A stretch of DNA of 64,000 nucleotides, taken from assembly GCF_000519185.1 (NCBI RefSeq), contig NZ_JAFA01000006.1:168454-232453 (forward strand), read 5' to 3'. This DNA is from Paraburkholderia nodosa DSM 21604. Lineage in GTDB: Bacteria > Pseudomonadota > Gammaproteobacteria > Burkholderiales > Burkholderiaceae. Shown piece by piece: positions 26,668 through 35,239 of the stretch. The notes under the pieces were generated by a model, which saw only the letters and a list, made by a program, of their open reading frames with translations, did not search any database and had not been told where the DNA came from. Position numbers and translations under genes: made by a program. Within the stretch, counting starts at the first letter, position 1. The number at the start of each line of letters is the position of its first letter.

Positions 26668-26688
26668 TCCATATCTTTTTCGTCTTGA
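26668..26688 (-). repeat. 21-bp inverted repeat, copy 2 (lysR-dld gap)
   Basis: Exact reverse complement of 25731-25751. It lies 22 bases after the LysR stop and 82 bases before the D-lactate dehydrogenase start, a position suited to an operator or activator site for that gene. Confidence 0.85.
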
Positions 26689-26770
26689 TTGTGCGTGGTT
26701 GCGATATTGGACGTAATGGATCGCGGGTTCTATCCTTCCGCGATCATCGTTTTCTGCAGGAGCCGTTCGC

Positions 26771-28513
26771 ATGTCCACCACGAACCCGAGCGCCGCTCGC
26801 GAGCCGCTTGTCGCGTCGTTGCGCGCCGTCGTTGGCCGCCAGCACGTGCTGACCGGCGACGAAGCCACGCGGCGCTACCGCAAGGGTTTCCGCTTCGGCG
26901 AAGGGAAGGTGGCGGCGGTCGTGCGGCCCGGCACGCTCGTCGAGCAGTGGCGGGTACTGCAGGCTTGCGTGGCCGCGAACGCGATCGTCATCTCGCAGGC
27001 TTCGAACACGGGCCTCACGGGCGGCTCCACGCCCGACGGCGACGACTACGACCGCGAGGTCGTGATCGTGAGCATGACGCGCATGCGCAAGGTCTATGTG
27101 ATCGACGGCGGCAAGCAGGTGGTCTGCCTGCCGGGTTCGACGCTCGATCAGCTGGAGCAGACGCTCAAGCCGCTCGGGCGCGAGCCGCATTCGGTCATCG
27201 GCTCCTCATGCCTGGGCGCTTCGGTCGTGGGCGGCGTGTGCAACAACTCGGGCGGCTCGCTCGTGCGGCGCGGCCCGGCCTATACGGAAATGAGCGTGTT
27301 CGCACAGGTCGATGCAGCGGGGCGCCTTGCGCTCGTGAATCATCTCGGCATCCGGCTTGGCGAGACGCCCGAAGCGGTGCTTGGCCGCCTCGATCGCGGC
27401 GAACTGCCCGAAGCCGATATCCTCCACGACGCGGGCGCGGCTTCCGACCAGGGTTACGCGGATCACGTGCGCGACATCGAAGCGGACACGCCTGCGCGCT
27501 ACAACGCTGACCCGCTTCGTTTGCACGAAGCGGCCGGTTCTGCGGGCAAGGTCATGGTTTTCGCGGTGCGGCTCGACACGTTTCCCATCGAGCGGGGCGC
27601 GAAGGTGTTCTACCTCGGCACGAACGAGACGGCTGAACTGACCGACCTGCGCCGCGACATACTCGGCAAGTTCTCGAAACTGCCGATCGCGGGCGAATAC
27701 CTGCATCGGGACGCTTTCGATATTGCCGAGCGCTACGGCAAGGACATGTTCCTCCTGATCCAGCATCTCGGCACGCAGCGCCTGCCCGCGCTGTTCGCCT
27801 TCAAGAGCCGCTGCGACGCGATTTTCGAGCGGCTGCCGTTCTTCCCCGCGCATTTCACCGACCGCGTGGCGCAGGCCGTGAGCCGGTGCTTTCCAGGCCA
27901 TCTGCCCGCGCGGCTCAAGGACTACCGGCAGCGCTACGAACATCATCTGATGCTGAAGGTATCGGCCGATATGGTGGACGAAACGCGTGCTTACCTGAAC
28001 ACGTTTTTCGGCGTCGCGAGCGGCGACTTTTTCGAATGCACCGACGAAGAGGGCAGCAAAGCGTTTCTCCATCGTTTCGCGGCGGCGGGCGCGGCGGTGC
28101 GCTATCGCGCCGTGCATGGCGACGAAGTGGAGGATATCGTTGCGCTCGATATCGCACTGCGCCGCAACGATCGCGACTGGTTCGAGCAACTGCCCGAAGC
28201 GGTGGAAAAGCCCATCGCAATCAAGCTCTATTACGGGCACTTCTTTTGCCATGTGTTTCATCAGGACTACATCGTCCGCAAGGGCAATGACTGCCTCGCG
28301 CTGGAACACGAGATGTGGAAGCTGCTCGACGCGCGCGGTGCCGAATATCCCGCCGAGCACAATGTCGGCCATCTCTACGATGCGAAGCCTGCGCTGAAGT
28401 CGTTCTACGAAACGCTCGATCCGTGCAACTGCTTCAACCCGGGTATCGGCCATACCTCGAAGTTCGCGCGCTATCGCGAGCCGCAGATGCAGCGCGAGCC
28501 GCAGGCCCAGTAA
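26771..28513 (+). CDS. dld: D-lactate dehydrogenase (quinone), FAD-linked
   Basis: A 580-residue protein matching respiratory D-lactate dehydrogenase (E. coli Dld is 571 residues). It has the FAD-binding segment VVRPGTLVEQWRVLQACVAANAIVISQASNTGLTGGSTP, then GSSCLGASVVGGVCNNSGGSLVRRGPAYTE, and a C-terminal membrane-binding/cap region ending with YDAKPALKSFYETLDPCNCFNPGIGHTSK. It oxidises D-lactate to pyruvate and feeds electrons to quinone at the inner membrane. It follows a LysR gene and an inverted-repeat element. AGGAG precedes the ATG. Confidence 0.95.
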   Translation: MSTTNPSAAREPLVASLRAVVGRQHVLTGDEATRRYRKGFRFGEGKVAAVVRPGTLVEQWRVLQACVAANAIVISQASNTGLTGGSTPDGDDYDREVVIVSMTRMRKVYVIDGGKQVVCLPGSTLDQLEQTLKPLGREPHSVIGSSCLGASVVGGVCNNSGGSLVRRGPAYTEMSVFAQVDAAGRLALVNHLGIRLGETPEAVLGRLDRGELPEADILHDAGAASDQGYADHVRDIEADTPARYNADPLRLHEAAGSAGKVMVFAVRLDTFPIERGAKVFYLGTNETAELTDLRRDILGKFSKLPIAGEYLHRDAFDIAERYGKDMFLLIQHLGTQRLPALFAFKSRCDAIFERLPFFPAHFTDRVAQAVSRCFPGHLPARLKDYRQRYEHHLMLKVSADMVDETRAYLNTFFGVASGDFFECTDEEGSKAFLHRFAAAGAAVRYRAVHGDEVEDIVALDIALRRNDRDWFEQLPEAVEKPIAIKLYYGHFFCHVFHQDYIVRKGNDCLALEHEMWKLLDARGAEYPAEHNVGHLYDAKPALKSFYETLDPCNCFNPGIGHTSKFARYREPQMQREPQAQ

Positions 28514-28514
28514 A

Positions 28515-28549
28515 CAAAAAGACGGCGGCGGTATCGAACCGTCGCCGCA
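28515..28549 (-). terminator. Intrinsic terminator of the DUF4410 lipoprotein gene
   Basis: On the minus strand a GC-rich stem (ACCGTCGCC with GGCGGCGGT, one mismatch) is followed by CTTTTTGTTT, just beyond the stop of the lipoprotein gene. It also borders the dld stop and may serve both convergent genes. Confidence 0.65.
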
Positions 28550-28595
28550 AAGGGCACCAACCTCGCGCTGCGCGGCGCTGCGCGCTTCCCCCGTA

Positions 28596-29363
28596 TCAGC
28601 TCTTCGTCGTCGTTGTCATCCAGCCGTTCTGCGTGCTGATCTGCGTGACTTCTTTCGCGATCGAGCGGGCCAGCTTGCCGGCATCCGACGAGAGCGTGTC
28701 GCGCTTCGCCTCCGAGGCGCCGTGCAGACCGCCGCCCACCACCGCCGCCGTCGCCACATGGCCAGCCGCCGCTCCCACGCCCGCCGTCTCGGCCATGCCA
28801 GGCATATGGCCGCTATCGGCCTTCGTTTCGAAGCTCAGGAGCGGTTGCGGTTCGCCGCCGTTGGCGGGCTGGAACAGCACCGCGATCGTCGCGCCCACTT
28901 CGCTCTTGCCCGCGCCCAGGCCGATCAGCATGCGGCGGCGGCTGCTGCCTGCGTCCATCGTGTCGATGCGGCCCTCCACGATCAGCGCGTTGCGGCCGGC
29001 CGGCGCGGGACCGTCCATGCGCACGGCGGGCAGGCCCATTTTCTGAAGTTCGCTCACGAGTTGATCGGCGAGATGCTCGCGCGTTTGCAGCGCGGCCTGC
29101 TGTTGCTGCTGCGCCGACGACTCGCCGCTCGTCATCGTCTTGAGCTTGTGCAGCATGCCGGTGCTGTCGAGCTTCACCTGGTCGGCGGCGGCGTCGAACG
29201 TGTAGACGTAGACGACGTCGGCGTGCAGTTGCGGGAGCGGCCCGTTCGTCTGCACGACCGGCGCTGCCGACGCGCAGCCGCTCGCGAACAGCGCGCCGGC
29301 GAGGAACGTGGTGCCCGCGATGCGCTTGGCCTTGTTGACGAGGAAGTTGATGATCGTTTGCAT
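28596..29363 (-). CDS. DUF4410-type lipoprotein
   Basis: A 255-residue protein with a lipoprotein signal (LAGALFASGC, Cys30 as the lipidated residue). The body resembles DUF4410 envelope lipoproteins: YVYTFDAAADQVKLDSTG, LADQLVSELQKMGLPAVR, LIVEGRIDTMDAGSSRRRMLIGLGAGKSEVGATI, and a Gly/Ala-rich amphipathic segment near residues 195-220. A ribosome site AAAGGA precedes the ATG at 29363; upstream residues in the open frame do not fit a signal peptide. Function is unknown. A terminator follows. Confidence 0.78.
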   Translation of the reverse strand: MQTIINFLVNKAKRIAGTTFLAGALFASGCASAAPVVQTNGPLPQLHADVVYVYTFDAAADQVKLDSTGMLHKLKTMTSGESSAQQQQQAALQTREHLADQLVSELQKMGLPAVRMDGPAPAGRNALIVEGRIDTMDAGSSRRRMLIGLGAGKSEVGATIAVLFQPANGGEPQPLLSFETKADSGHMPGMAETAGVGAAAGHVATAAVVGGGLHGASEAKRDTLSSDAGKLARSIAKEVTQISTQNGWMTTTTKS

Positions 29364-29552
29364 GTCGATGTCCTTTTGCCTGAAAGAGTGTCTCGTGTCT
29401 GCCGATACTCGCAATTTATTCAGGATGGCGAACTATCGACTATGGTGCTTCGGCGTCTGGGCTCCGGTTTGTTCCGCTCCGTTGCTCAGGCTCAGGCGCA
29501 AGTATGGGGGGAAGGGCGCGCGAAATCCACGCGCAAATTATGTCGAGTCATG

Positions 29553-30950
29553 TCATGCGCGCGCGGCCGGCGGCGCGCCGTTCTGACTCGATGAGGGACG
29601 GTTCAGCGGCAGGCGCACGACGGCTTCGAGGCCGCCGCCTTCGCGGTCGCGGAAGGTGAGCGAGCCGCCGTGCAGCCGCGCGATCCGCTCGACGATGGCA
29701 AGCCCGAGGCCCGAGCCGCCCGAATGCGTACGGGCGTTCGCGCCGCGGCTGAAGGGCGATTTGAGGCGCTCCAGCTCCTCGGCGCGGATGCCGTTGCCGC
29801 GGTCGGCAACGATCACGCAGGCGGTATCGCCGTCGCGCCAGGTGCGAATCGTCAGACCCGTGCGTCCATAGTTCACGGCGTTCTGCATGAGATTCATCAG
29901 CAGACGCATAACGGCGATGGGCCGGAACGCGAACACCGGCAACTCGCCTTCGTCGAAGTCGAATTCATGGCCGAGCCCCGCGAAGTCGGCGACGAGCTGA
30001 CCTGCGAGCGCGTTGAGGTCGCCCGCTTGCGGTGCTTCGCGCTCGCCGCTGCCGGCGTAGTCCATGAACTGCTGAAGAATCGTGTCGATCTGGTCCAGAT
30101 AGCTCTCGGACGAGGCCACGAGCGCGTCGTTGCTGCCGCGCGGCAGCGCCATGGCGATCGCGAGGCGCAGTTTCGTGAGCGGCGTGCGGATGTCATGCGA
30201 GACGCCGGCCAGCATCAGCGCGCGCGTGGCCTCGGCCTGCTTCAGCGCTTCGGTCATCTGGTTGAAGGCGCGGCTCACCTGCGCGATTTCGGTCGGGCCA
30301 TTGGTCGGCAGCGGCGGCGGCGTTTCGCCGGCACTCACGCGCCGCGCCGCGCGCGCGAGTTTGCGCAGCGGCCGGTTGATGTGGCGCTGCAACAGGTAGC
30401 CGGTGAACGCGGCGAGCAGCGCGAGCGCGGCGGAGAGGATCAACGCCGTGGTGATGCCGCTCGCACGCGCGTCGGCGGTCACCGGCAGGGCGATCCAGAT
30501 CGGTTCGCCCGCTGCGTGAAGGCGGATCCAGAGGCGCTCCTGCGCGGCTTCGCCATCCGCTGCGGGTTCGGTCTCGTCGTGGCTCGCGTCCCAGCGCACC
30601 AGCAGCTCGGGCGGCAGATGGCTTTGCAGCGCTTCGACGAACACGTCGCGTTGCCAGGTGCGGAAAAAGTCGACGAGGCTCGGGTGGGTTTCGGCAGGCG
30701 CTTGTGGCGGCGCCGCACTGCGCGCATCGAACCGCGCGGCCGCCGCGCGCCCTTCGTCGGCCGGCATGGCGGCGAGCGTGGTATCGAGCAGCTTGACGTA
30801 ATCGGCGAAGATGATCGAGGCGCGCTCGATGCGAGGGCGCTGCACGTAGTGCAGCAGGACCGCGAGCGAGCAGATCTGCGAGAGCGCGACGAGCGCCACC
30901 AGCAGCGCGATGTTGCGCGAGAGCAGCGAGCGCGGCAGGCGCAGGCGCAT
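29553..30950 (-). CDS. Sensor histidine kinase (EnvZ-like)
   Basis: A 465-residue kinase with two membrane segments (about 15-37 and 165-185) around a periplasmic domain, then HAMP (RHINRPLRKLARAARRVSAGE), a phospho-acceptor helix LAGVSHDIRTPLTKLRL with His252, and ATP-binding boxes NLMQNAVNYG, DRGNGI and GGSGLGLAIVERI. Its ATG overlaps the response regulator TAA by one base (TAATG), so the pair is co-translated. The periplasmic input domain is Glu/Asp- and Arg-rich without a known sensor family. Confidence 0.95.
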   Translation of the reverse strand: MRLRLPRSLLSRNIALLVALVALSQICSLAVLLHYVQRPRIERASIIFADYVKLLDTTLAAMPADEGRAAAARFDARSAAPPQAPAETHPSLVDFFRTWQRDVFVEALQSHLPPELLVRWDASHDETEPAADGEAAQERLWIRLHAAGEPIWIALPVTADARASGITTALILSAALALLAAFTGYLLQRHINRPLRKLARAARRVSAGETPPPLPTNGPTEIAQVSRAFNQMTEALKQAEATRALMLAGVSHDIRTPLTKLRLAIAMALPRGSNDALVASSESYLDQIDTILQQFMDYAGSGEREAPQAGDLNALAGQLVADFAGLGHEFDFDEGELPVFAFRPIAVMRLLMNLMQNAVNYGRTGLTIRTWRDGDTACVIVADRGNGIRAEELERLKSPFSRGANARTHSGGSGLGLAIVERIARLHGGSLTFRDREGGGLEAVVRLPLNRPSSSQNGAPPAARA

Positions 30951-31663
30951 TACGCTTCGACGCCGGCCACCAGCATGTAGCCGATGCCCCAGACAGTCTT
31001 GATGAAGCGCGGCTTGGCGGGATCGTCCTCGACGATCTGGCGCAGCCGCAGGATCTGCACGTCCACGCTGCGGTCGAGCGCGCTGTGGTCGCGCCCGCGT
31101 GCGCGGGCGAGCAGATTCTCGCGGCTCACGGCGCGGTTCGGCGAGGAGCCGAGCGCATGGAGCAGCAGCATCTGCGCCGAGTGGACCTCGATGGGCGCGC
31201 CGTCGCGGTAGAGCGTTTGTTTGCCAACGTCGAACTGAAAGTCGCCGAAGCGCAGCAGTTGCGAGGTGACCGTGGGCTCGCCCGAGGCCATCTTCTGGCG
31301 GCGCAGCAGGGCGCGGATGCGCGCGACCAGCTCGTCGGGCAGAAACGGTTTGGCGAGGTAGTCGTCGGCGCCGGTTTCGAGGCCGATCACCTTGTCGGCG
31401 GCGTCACCCTTCGCGGTGAGCATGAGGATCGGCAGCGTCTGGCCTTCGGCGCGCAGGCGGCGGCATACCGTGAGGCCGTCTTCGGGCTCCATCATGAGAT
31501 CGAGCACGAGCAGGTCATAGGGCTCGCGCTGGAGCAGGCGGTCGAGGCGCTTGCCGTCGGCGACGGCGCGCACCTCGAAACCCTGGCTCGTGAGAAAGCG
31601 CTGCAGCATGTTGCGCAGTTCGGCTTCGTCGTCGAGCACGATGATCCTGTTTGCCTGCTCCAT
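30950..31663 (-). CDS. OmpR-family response regulator
   Basis: A 237-residue regulator: receiver domain with acidic pocket D11-D12, phospho-acceptor Asp55 (LVLDLMM) and Lys in LTAKGD, then an OmpR/PhoB winged-helix DNA-binding domain (FGDFQFDVGKQTLYRDGAPIEVHSAQMLLLHAL, ending VDVQILRLRQIVEDDPAKPRFIKTVWGIGYML). It pairs with the downstream kinase and follows an EF-hand protein gene by 16 bases, suggesting one three-gene operon. Confidence 0.95.
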   Translation of the reverse strand: MEQANRIIVLDDEAELRNMLQRFLTSQGFEVRAVADGKRLDRLLQREPYDLLVLDLMMEPEDGLTVCRRLRAEGQTLPILMLTAKGDAADKVIGLETGADDYLAKPFLPDELVARIRALLRRQKMASGEPTVTSQLLRFGDFQFDVGKQTLYRDGAPIEVHSAQMLLLHALGSSPNRAVSRENLLARARGRDHSALDRSVDVQILRLRQIVEDDPAKPRFIKTVWGIGYMLVAGVEA

Positions 31664-31679
31664 GTGACGCCTCCGGCGT

Positions 31680-31985
31680 TCATCGGGCTGCTGCGCGCGC
31701 TCGCATGAAGTCCTCGATCTGCGCGAGGGTGACGAAGCCGGCCTTTTGCGTGTCGATTTCGTCGAAGTGCTGCGCGACCTTCGGCATGCCCGCCTGCGCC
31801 TGTTCGCGCGTGAGCTTGCCGTCGTGCGTCGTGTTAGCGGCGGCGAAACGCCCTTGCAGCTGCGCCATCATGCGTTCGACGCGGGCGCTGTCGCCTGAGC
31901 CGCCTGGCAAGGCCTGAGCCGATGCCGGCACGCAAACCGCTGCTGAAACGATACACAAAACGAGGGCAGCGATCATCTTCTTCAT
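31680..31985 (-). CDS. Secreted EF-hand-like protein
   Basis: A 101-residue protein with a signal peptide (MKKMIAALVLCIVSAAVCVPASAQA) and two EF-hand-like segments: FAAANTTHDGKLTREQA and FDEIDTQKAGFVTLAQIEDFM. Loop residues keep only some of the calcium-binding positions, so binding is possible but may be weak or altered. The gene ends 16 bases before the response regulator ATG, forming an operon with the two-component pair. A periplasmic Ca2+ or cation-linked input to the kinase is an attractive inference. Confidence 0.85.
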   Translation of the reverse strand: MKKMIAALVLCIVSAAVCVPASAQALPGGSGDSARVERMMAQLQGRFAAANTTHDGKLTREQAQAGMPKVAQHFDEIDTQKAGFVTLAQIEDFMRARAAAR

Positions 31986-32045
31986 GGTGTTCTCCGTGAG
32001 GTGGCCGACGTAGCTTGCCGGCCGGTTGATAAAACGAAAGTGGCG

Positions 32046-32078
32046 GGCGGCTGCGGATCAAGCGAAACCGCAGCCGCC
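32046..32078 (-). terminator. Intrinsic terminator of the YXWXPGXW-type gene
   Basis: Perfect 11-bp stem GGCGGCTGCGG / CCGCAGCCGCC around an 11-base loop. On the minus strand it is followed by CGCCACTTTCGTTTT, and it begins 10 bases after the stop codon at 32088. Confidence 0.75.
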
Positions 32079-32087
32079 GGCGAGGGG

Positions 32088-33065
32088 TCAGGCCCAGTGG
32101 GCGGGCACCCATACGCGGCCGACCCAGTGGCCGGGAATCCACACGGCGGGGCGCGGCGCGATGTACACGGCGCGCGGCAGCGGCTGGCCCACGTAGACGA
32201 CTTTGGGCGCCGGCGGCGCTACGTAGACGACCTTCGGTGCGGCTGGCGCGACATAGACGGTCTTCGGTGCGGCGGGCGCGACATACACCGTCTGCGGTGC
32301 AGGCGCCGGCGCGACGACCACCGTCTTCGGGGCGGGCGGCGGCGGGGCGACATACACCGTGGTGCTGGGCGGCGGCGTGACGACGACCGGTGCGGGCGCG
32401 GGGGCCGGGACTCCCACGACGGCGACCGTCGTGCCCGTGGTCGTGACCGTGCCGGCGGTCGACACCGTGCCGCCGTGGACGACGGTCGTGCCGCCGCCCG
32501 TGGTCACCACGCCGGTTCCGACGCCCGTGGCGCTGCCCGAGTGGTAGACGCTGCCGCCCTGGGTGCCGGTGACGGTGCCCGAACGATTGCACGTGTTGCC
32601 CGCGCAGGCCGTGGACGCCGAGTGCCCGTAGGTGTTGCCGTTGCCGGTCGTGACCGTGCCCGTCGACGAGTACTGGCCCGGCGCCGTGCGCGTCACGCTG
32701 CCCGAGGTGCTCGCGCTGTGGCCATCCGAGCCGTTGAGCGAACCGGTGTGCGAGCAGGTGCCGCCCGCGCAGCTCGTATCGCCCGAATGCTGGACCGAGC
32801 GGCCGTTCGGGCCGTAGGCCGTGCCGCTGTTGCTGAACTGGCCCGGCGCGGTGCGCGTGACGGAGCCGCTGTTGGTGGCGACGCCGCCCCAGGGACCGGC
32901 CACGCCGCCCGCATGCGAGCAGGTGCCGCCGCTGCAGGAACCGTAATGCGCGCCGTTGTATGTGCCGTGCGGCGTGTACGCTGTGCCGTGGCCGGACCAG
33001 CCGGCGAAGGCGGGGGCACTGGCGAAGCCGATGAGCGCGGCGACGACGAGGGGGAGCGTTTTCAT
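32088..33065 (-). CDS. Repeat-rich exported protein ending in a YXWXPGXW-like motif
   Basis: A 325-residue protein with a signal peptide (MKTLPLVVAALIGFASAPAFA). The N-terminal half is Gly/Ser/Thr-rich and contains three C-x-G-x-T-C pairs (CSGGTC, CAGGTC, CAGNTC) and the repeated phrase SGSVTRTAPGQ. The second half is Pro/Val-rich, with several copies of a PKTVYVAP-like unit. The end WIPGHWVGRVWVPAHW resembles YXWXPGXW repeats found in exported bacterial proteins. A cell-surface or adhesive role is possible. Start chosen for the signal peptide. Confidence 0.75.
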   Translation of the reverse strand: MKTLPLVVAALIGFASAPAFAGWSGHGTAYTPHGTYNGAHYGSCSGGTCSHAGGVAGPWGGVATNSGSVTRTAPGQFSNSGTAYGPNGRSVQHSGDTSCAGGTCSHTGSLNGSDGHSASTSGSVTRTAPGQYSSTGTVTTGNGNTYGHSASTACAGNTCNRSGTVTGTQGGSVYHSGSATGVGTGVVTTGGGTTVVHGGTVSTAGTVTTTGTTVAVVGVPAPAPAPVVVTPPPSTTVYVAPPPPAPKTVVVAPAPAPQTVYVAPAAPKTVYVAPAAPKVVYVAPPAPKVVYVGQPLPRAVYIAPRPAVWIPGHWVGRVWVPAHWA

Positions 33066-33397
33066 CAGAGGTCCTTGCGGTTCGTTTCGGGGGGCACGCT
33101 GCGGCGTGTCAGCGGAACGAACTATAGGGCTGGGCCCTGCGCAAGTCGCGTCATAAACCATGTCGCCGTGTTACATGCCGCGAGGCCTCTGGCGCGACCT
33201 CCCCGCGCGCGCGGCGCGGCAGGCGTATTGGCGTGTTTCGCGCGCCGGGCGCGTGACATACCCCGACATACTTTGCGCGTGGTTTTTCCCGCTGCGCGCC
33301 ACTACAGTGCCCTTCATCCGACGCGCCGCCGCGACTCCTGCGTGCAACACGCGTCTTTCTTCACCGCGCAAGACGCGCCTATTGCACACGATCCATC
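33066..33397. other. Divergent intergenic region
   Basis: A 332-base gap between the repeat-rich exported protein and the sterol desaturase-family gene. It must hold both promoters. No convincing operator, RNA or ORF was identified. Confidence 0.35.
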
Positions 33398-34339
33398 ATG
33401 CTCACCACAGGAAAACTCGCGTTGTATGTCACGCTGTTCGTCGTTGCCGTCTCGCTGATCGAGGCGTGCGTGCTCACCTTCAGGAAGCGCCGCGATGCAG
33501 CGGGCGAGGCGGCTTTCGATTGGTCTGAGGTTTGGCTTTCGCTCGCCGACCTCGCGGGCCGCAAGCTCCTCGCGCTCCTGCCGCTTTCGCTCGCCGCGCC
33601 GATCCTGGATTTCGCGTGGGAGCATCGGCTCTTCACGCTGAATATCGACACGGTTGCGCTCGTGCTGCTGGTCTTCATCGGTCAGGAGTTCTGCTATTAC
33701 TGGTATCACCGCGCGTCGCACCGCATCCGCTTCTTCTGGGCCACGCATGCCGTGCACCATTCGCCGAACCAGTTGACGCTTTCGTCTGCCTACCGGTTGG
33801 GGTGGACCGGCAAGCTCACCGGCCCGGCCATGTTCTTCGCGCCGCTCGTGTGGCTCGGCGTGCGGCCCGAAGTCGTGCTCGCCATCCTCTCGCTCAACCT
33901 GCTCTACCAGTTCTGGCTGCACAACACGTGGATCCCGAAGCTCGGCTGGCTCGAGTACGTGTTCAACACGCCGTCCAACCACCGCGTGCACCATGCCTCG
34001 AACGTCGACTATCTCGATGCAAACTATGGCGGAGTCCTGATCATCTTCGACCGCCTGTTCGGCACCTATGTGCAGGAACGTGCCGATGAGCCTTGCCGCT
34101 ACGGGCTCGTGACGCCCGTGCGCTCGCGCAATCCGTTCGTCGTCGAACTGGAGCACTGGGCGACGCTCGCACGCGACGTCTTTATGGCGAAGAATCTCTG
34201 GACCGCCGTGCGCTACGTTTTCCTGCCGCCGGGCTGGCGCGCGGACGGCGGCGGCGACACCACGGAGAACCTGCGCAAGCAGCACGCGCTCGCCACGGTA
34301 CGCACGGATGCCCGGCGCGGACGCCCGAGCGCGGGTTGA
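33398..34339 (+). CDS. Sterol desaturase/fatty acid hydroxylase family protein
   Basis: A 313-residue integral membrane di-iron enzyme. The three histidine clusters of the family are present: HRASH (after YYWY), HAVHHSPNQ, and HRVHHASN. About four to five membrane helices precede and separate them. It would hydroxylate or desaturate a membrane lipid using O2. It is followed by an SDR gene 101 bases downstream, which might act on the same product, though the gap is too large to assert an operon. Confidence 0.9.
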   Translation: MLTTGKLALYVTLFVVAVSLIEACVLTFRKRRDAAGEAAFDWSEVWLSLADLAGRKLLALLPLSLAAPILDFAWEHRLFTLNIDTVALVLLVFIGQEFCYYWYHRASHRIRFFWATHAVHHSPNQLTLSSAYRLGWTGKLTGPAMFFAPLVWLGVRPEVVLAILSLNLLYQFWLHNTWIPKLGWLEYVFNTPSNHRVHHASNVDYLDANYGGVLIIFDRLFGTYVQERADEPCRYGLVTPVRSRNPFVVELEHWATLARDVFMAKNLWTAVRYVFLPPGWRADGGGDTTENLRKQHALATVRTDARRGRPSAG

Positions 34340-34440
34340 TGGAAGGTCGCGTCTCGCGTAACGTGGCGCCAGCGGCGCCAGCATCGGTCGCGCGGGCCGC
34401 ATCGAATTGAGGTTAGTGAAGCAACGAGAGGAATAGGCGC

Positions 34441-35151
34441 ATGGAAAACGGTTTGAACGGCAAAGTGGTCGCGGTGACGGGCGGATTCGGCAGCCTGGGC
34501 TTGGCGAGCGCGCAATTGCTGGCCGAACGCGGCGCGCGCGTGGCGCTGATCGGCCGCGGCGCGGCCCCCGAAACGGCGGCGCTGCCCGCCGCGCTCGCGG
34601 GCGCGCTGTGCATGGGCGGCATCGATCTCGTCGACGCGAACGCAGCCCAGACTGCGTTCGGCGCGTTGCACGGGAAGCTGGGCGGGCTCGATGCGGTCGT
34701 CAACGTGGCGGGCGCGTTCCGGTGGGAGACCATCGACGACGGCGACGCGCGCACGTGGGATTTGATGTTCGATCTGAACGTGAAGACGGCGCTCAATGCC
34801 TCGAAGGCTGCGCTGCCTTATCTCGTGCAGAGCGGCGCGGGGCGTGTGGTCAACATCGGCGCGGGCGCGGGACTCAAGGCGGGGCTCGGCATGGGCGCGT
34901 ATTCGGCGTCGAAGGCGGGCGTGGCGCGCTTGACGGAAGCGCTCGCGGAAGAGTTGAAGGACAAGGGTGTGACGGTGAATGCGATTTTGCCGAGCATCAT
35001 CGACACGCCGCCAAACCGCGCCGACATGCCGGACGCCGATTTCACGCGCTGGGTGCAGCCGCGCGAGATCGCCACGGTGATCGCGTTTTTGCTGGGCGCG
35101 GACGCGCAGGCGATTACCGGAGCGCTGATTCCCGTGAACGGGCGCGTGTAA
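34441..35151 (+). CDS. SDR-family oxidoreductase
   Basis: A 236-residue short-chain dehydrogenase: nucleotide site TGGFGSLGLASAQLL, NVAGAF in place of the common NNAG, Tyr/Lys pair in AYSASKAGVARLTE, and a C-terminal PVNGRV. It is slightly shorter than the 250-residue norm, mainly in the loop after the second strand. The preferred coenzyme and substrate are not evident. A modified ribosome site GAGAGGAA lies just upstream. Confidence 0.88.
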   Translation: MENGLNGKVVAVTGGFGSLGLASAQLLAERGARVALIGRGAAPETAALPAALAGALCMGGIDLVDANAAQTAFGALHGKLGGLDAVVNVAGAFRWETIDDGDARTWDLMFDLNVKTALNASKAALPYLVQSGAGRVVNIGAGAGLKAGLGMGAYSASKAGVARLTEALAEELKDKGVTVNAILPSIIDTPPNRADMPDADFTRWVQPREIATVIAFLLGADAQAITGALIPVNGRV

Positions 35152-35239
35152 GCGGGGCGCCGCGCCTGCGCACACGGTGCGGCGGCCGTTTCAGCAGAGC
35201 GGTCCCGCTGTGATCCCGCCGTGATCGCGCGGCGGTCCG

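Noticed and set aside
26355..26672. Minus-strand ORF starting inside inverted-repeat copy 2
   Set aside because: Antisense to the LysR coding region, no ribosome site, no family resemblance; its ATG is a by-product of the inverted repeat.
25731..26688. Insertion sequence or MITE bounded by the 21-bp repeats
   Set aside because: No transposase inside and no target-site duplication outside; kept as an inverted-repeat finding only.
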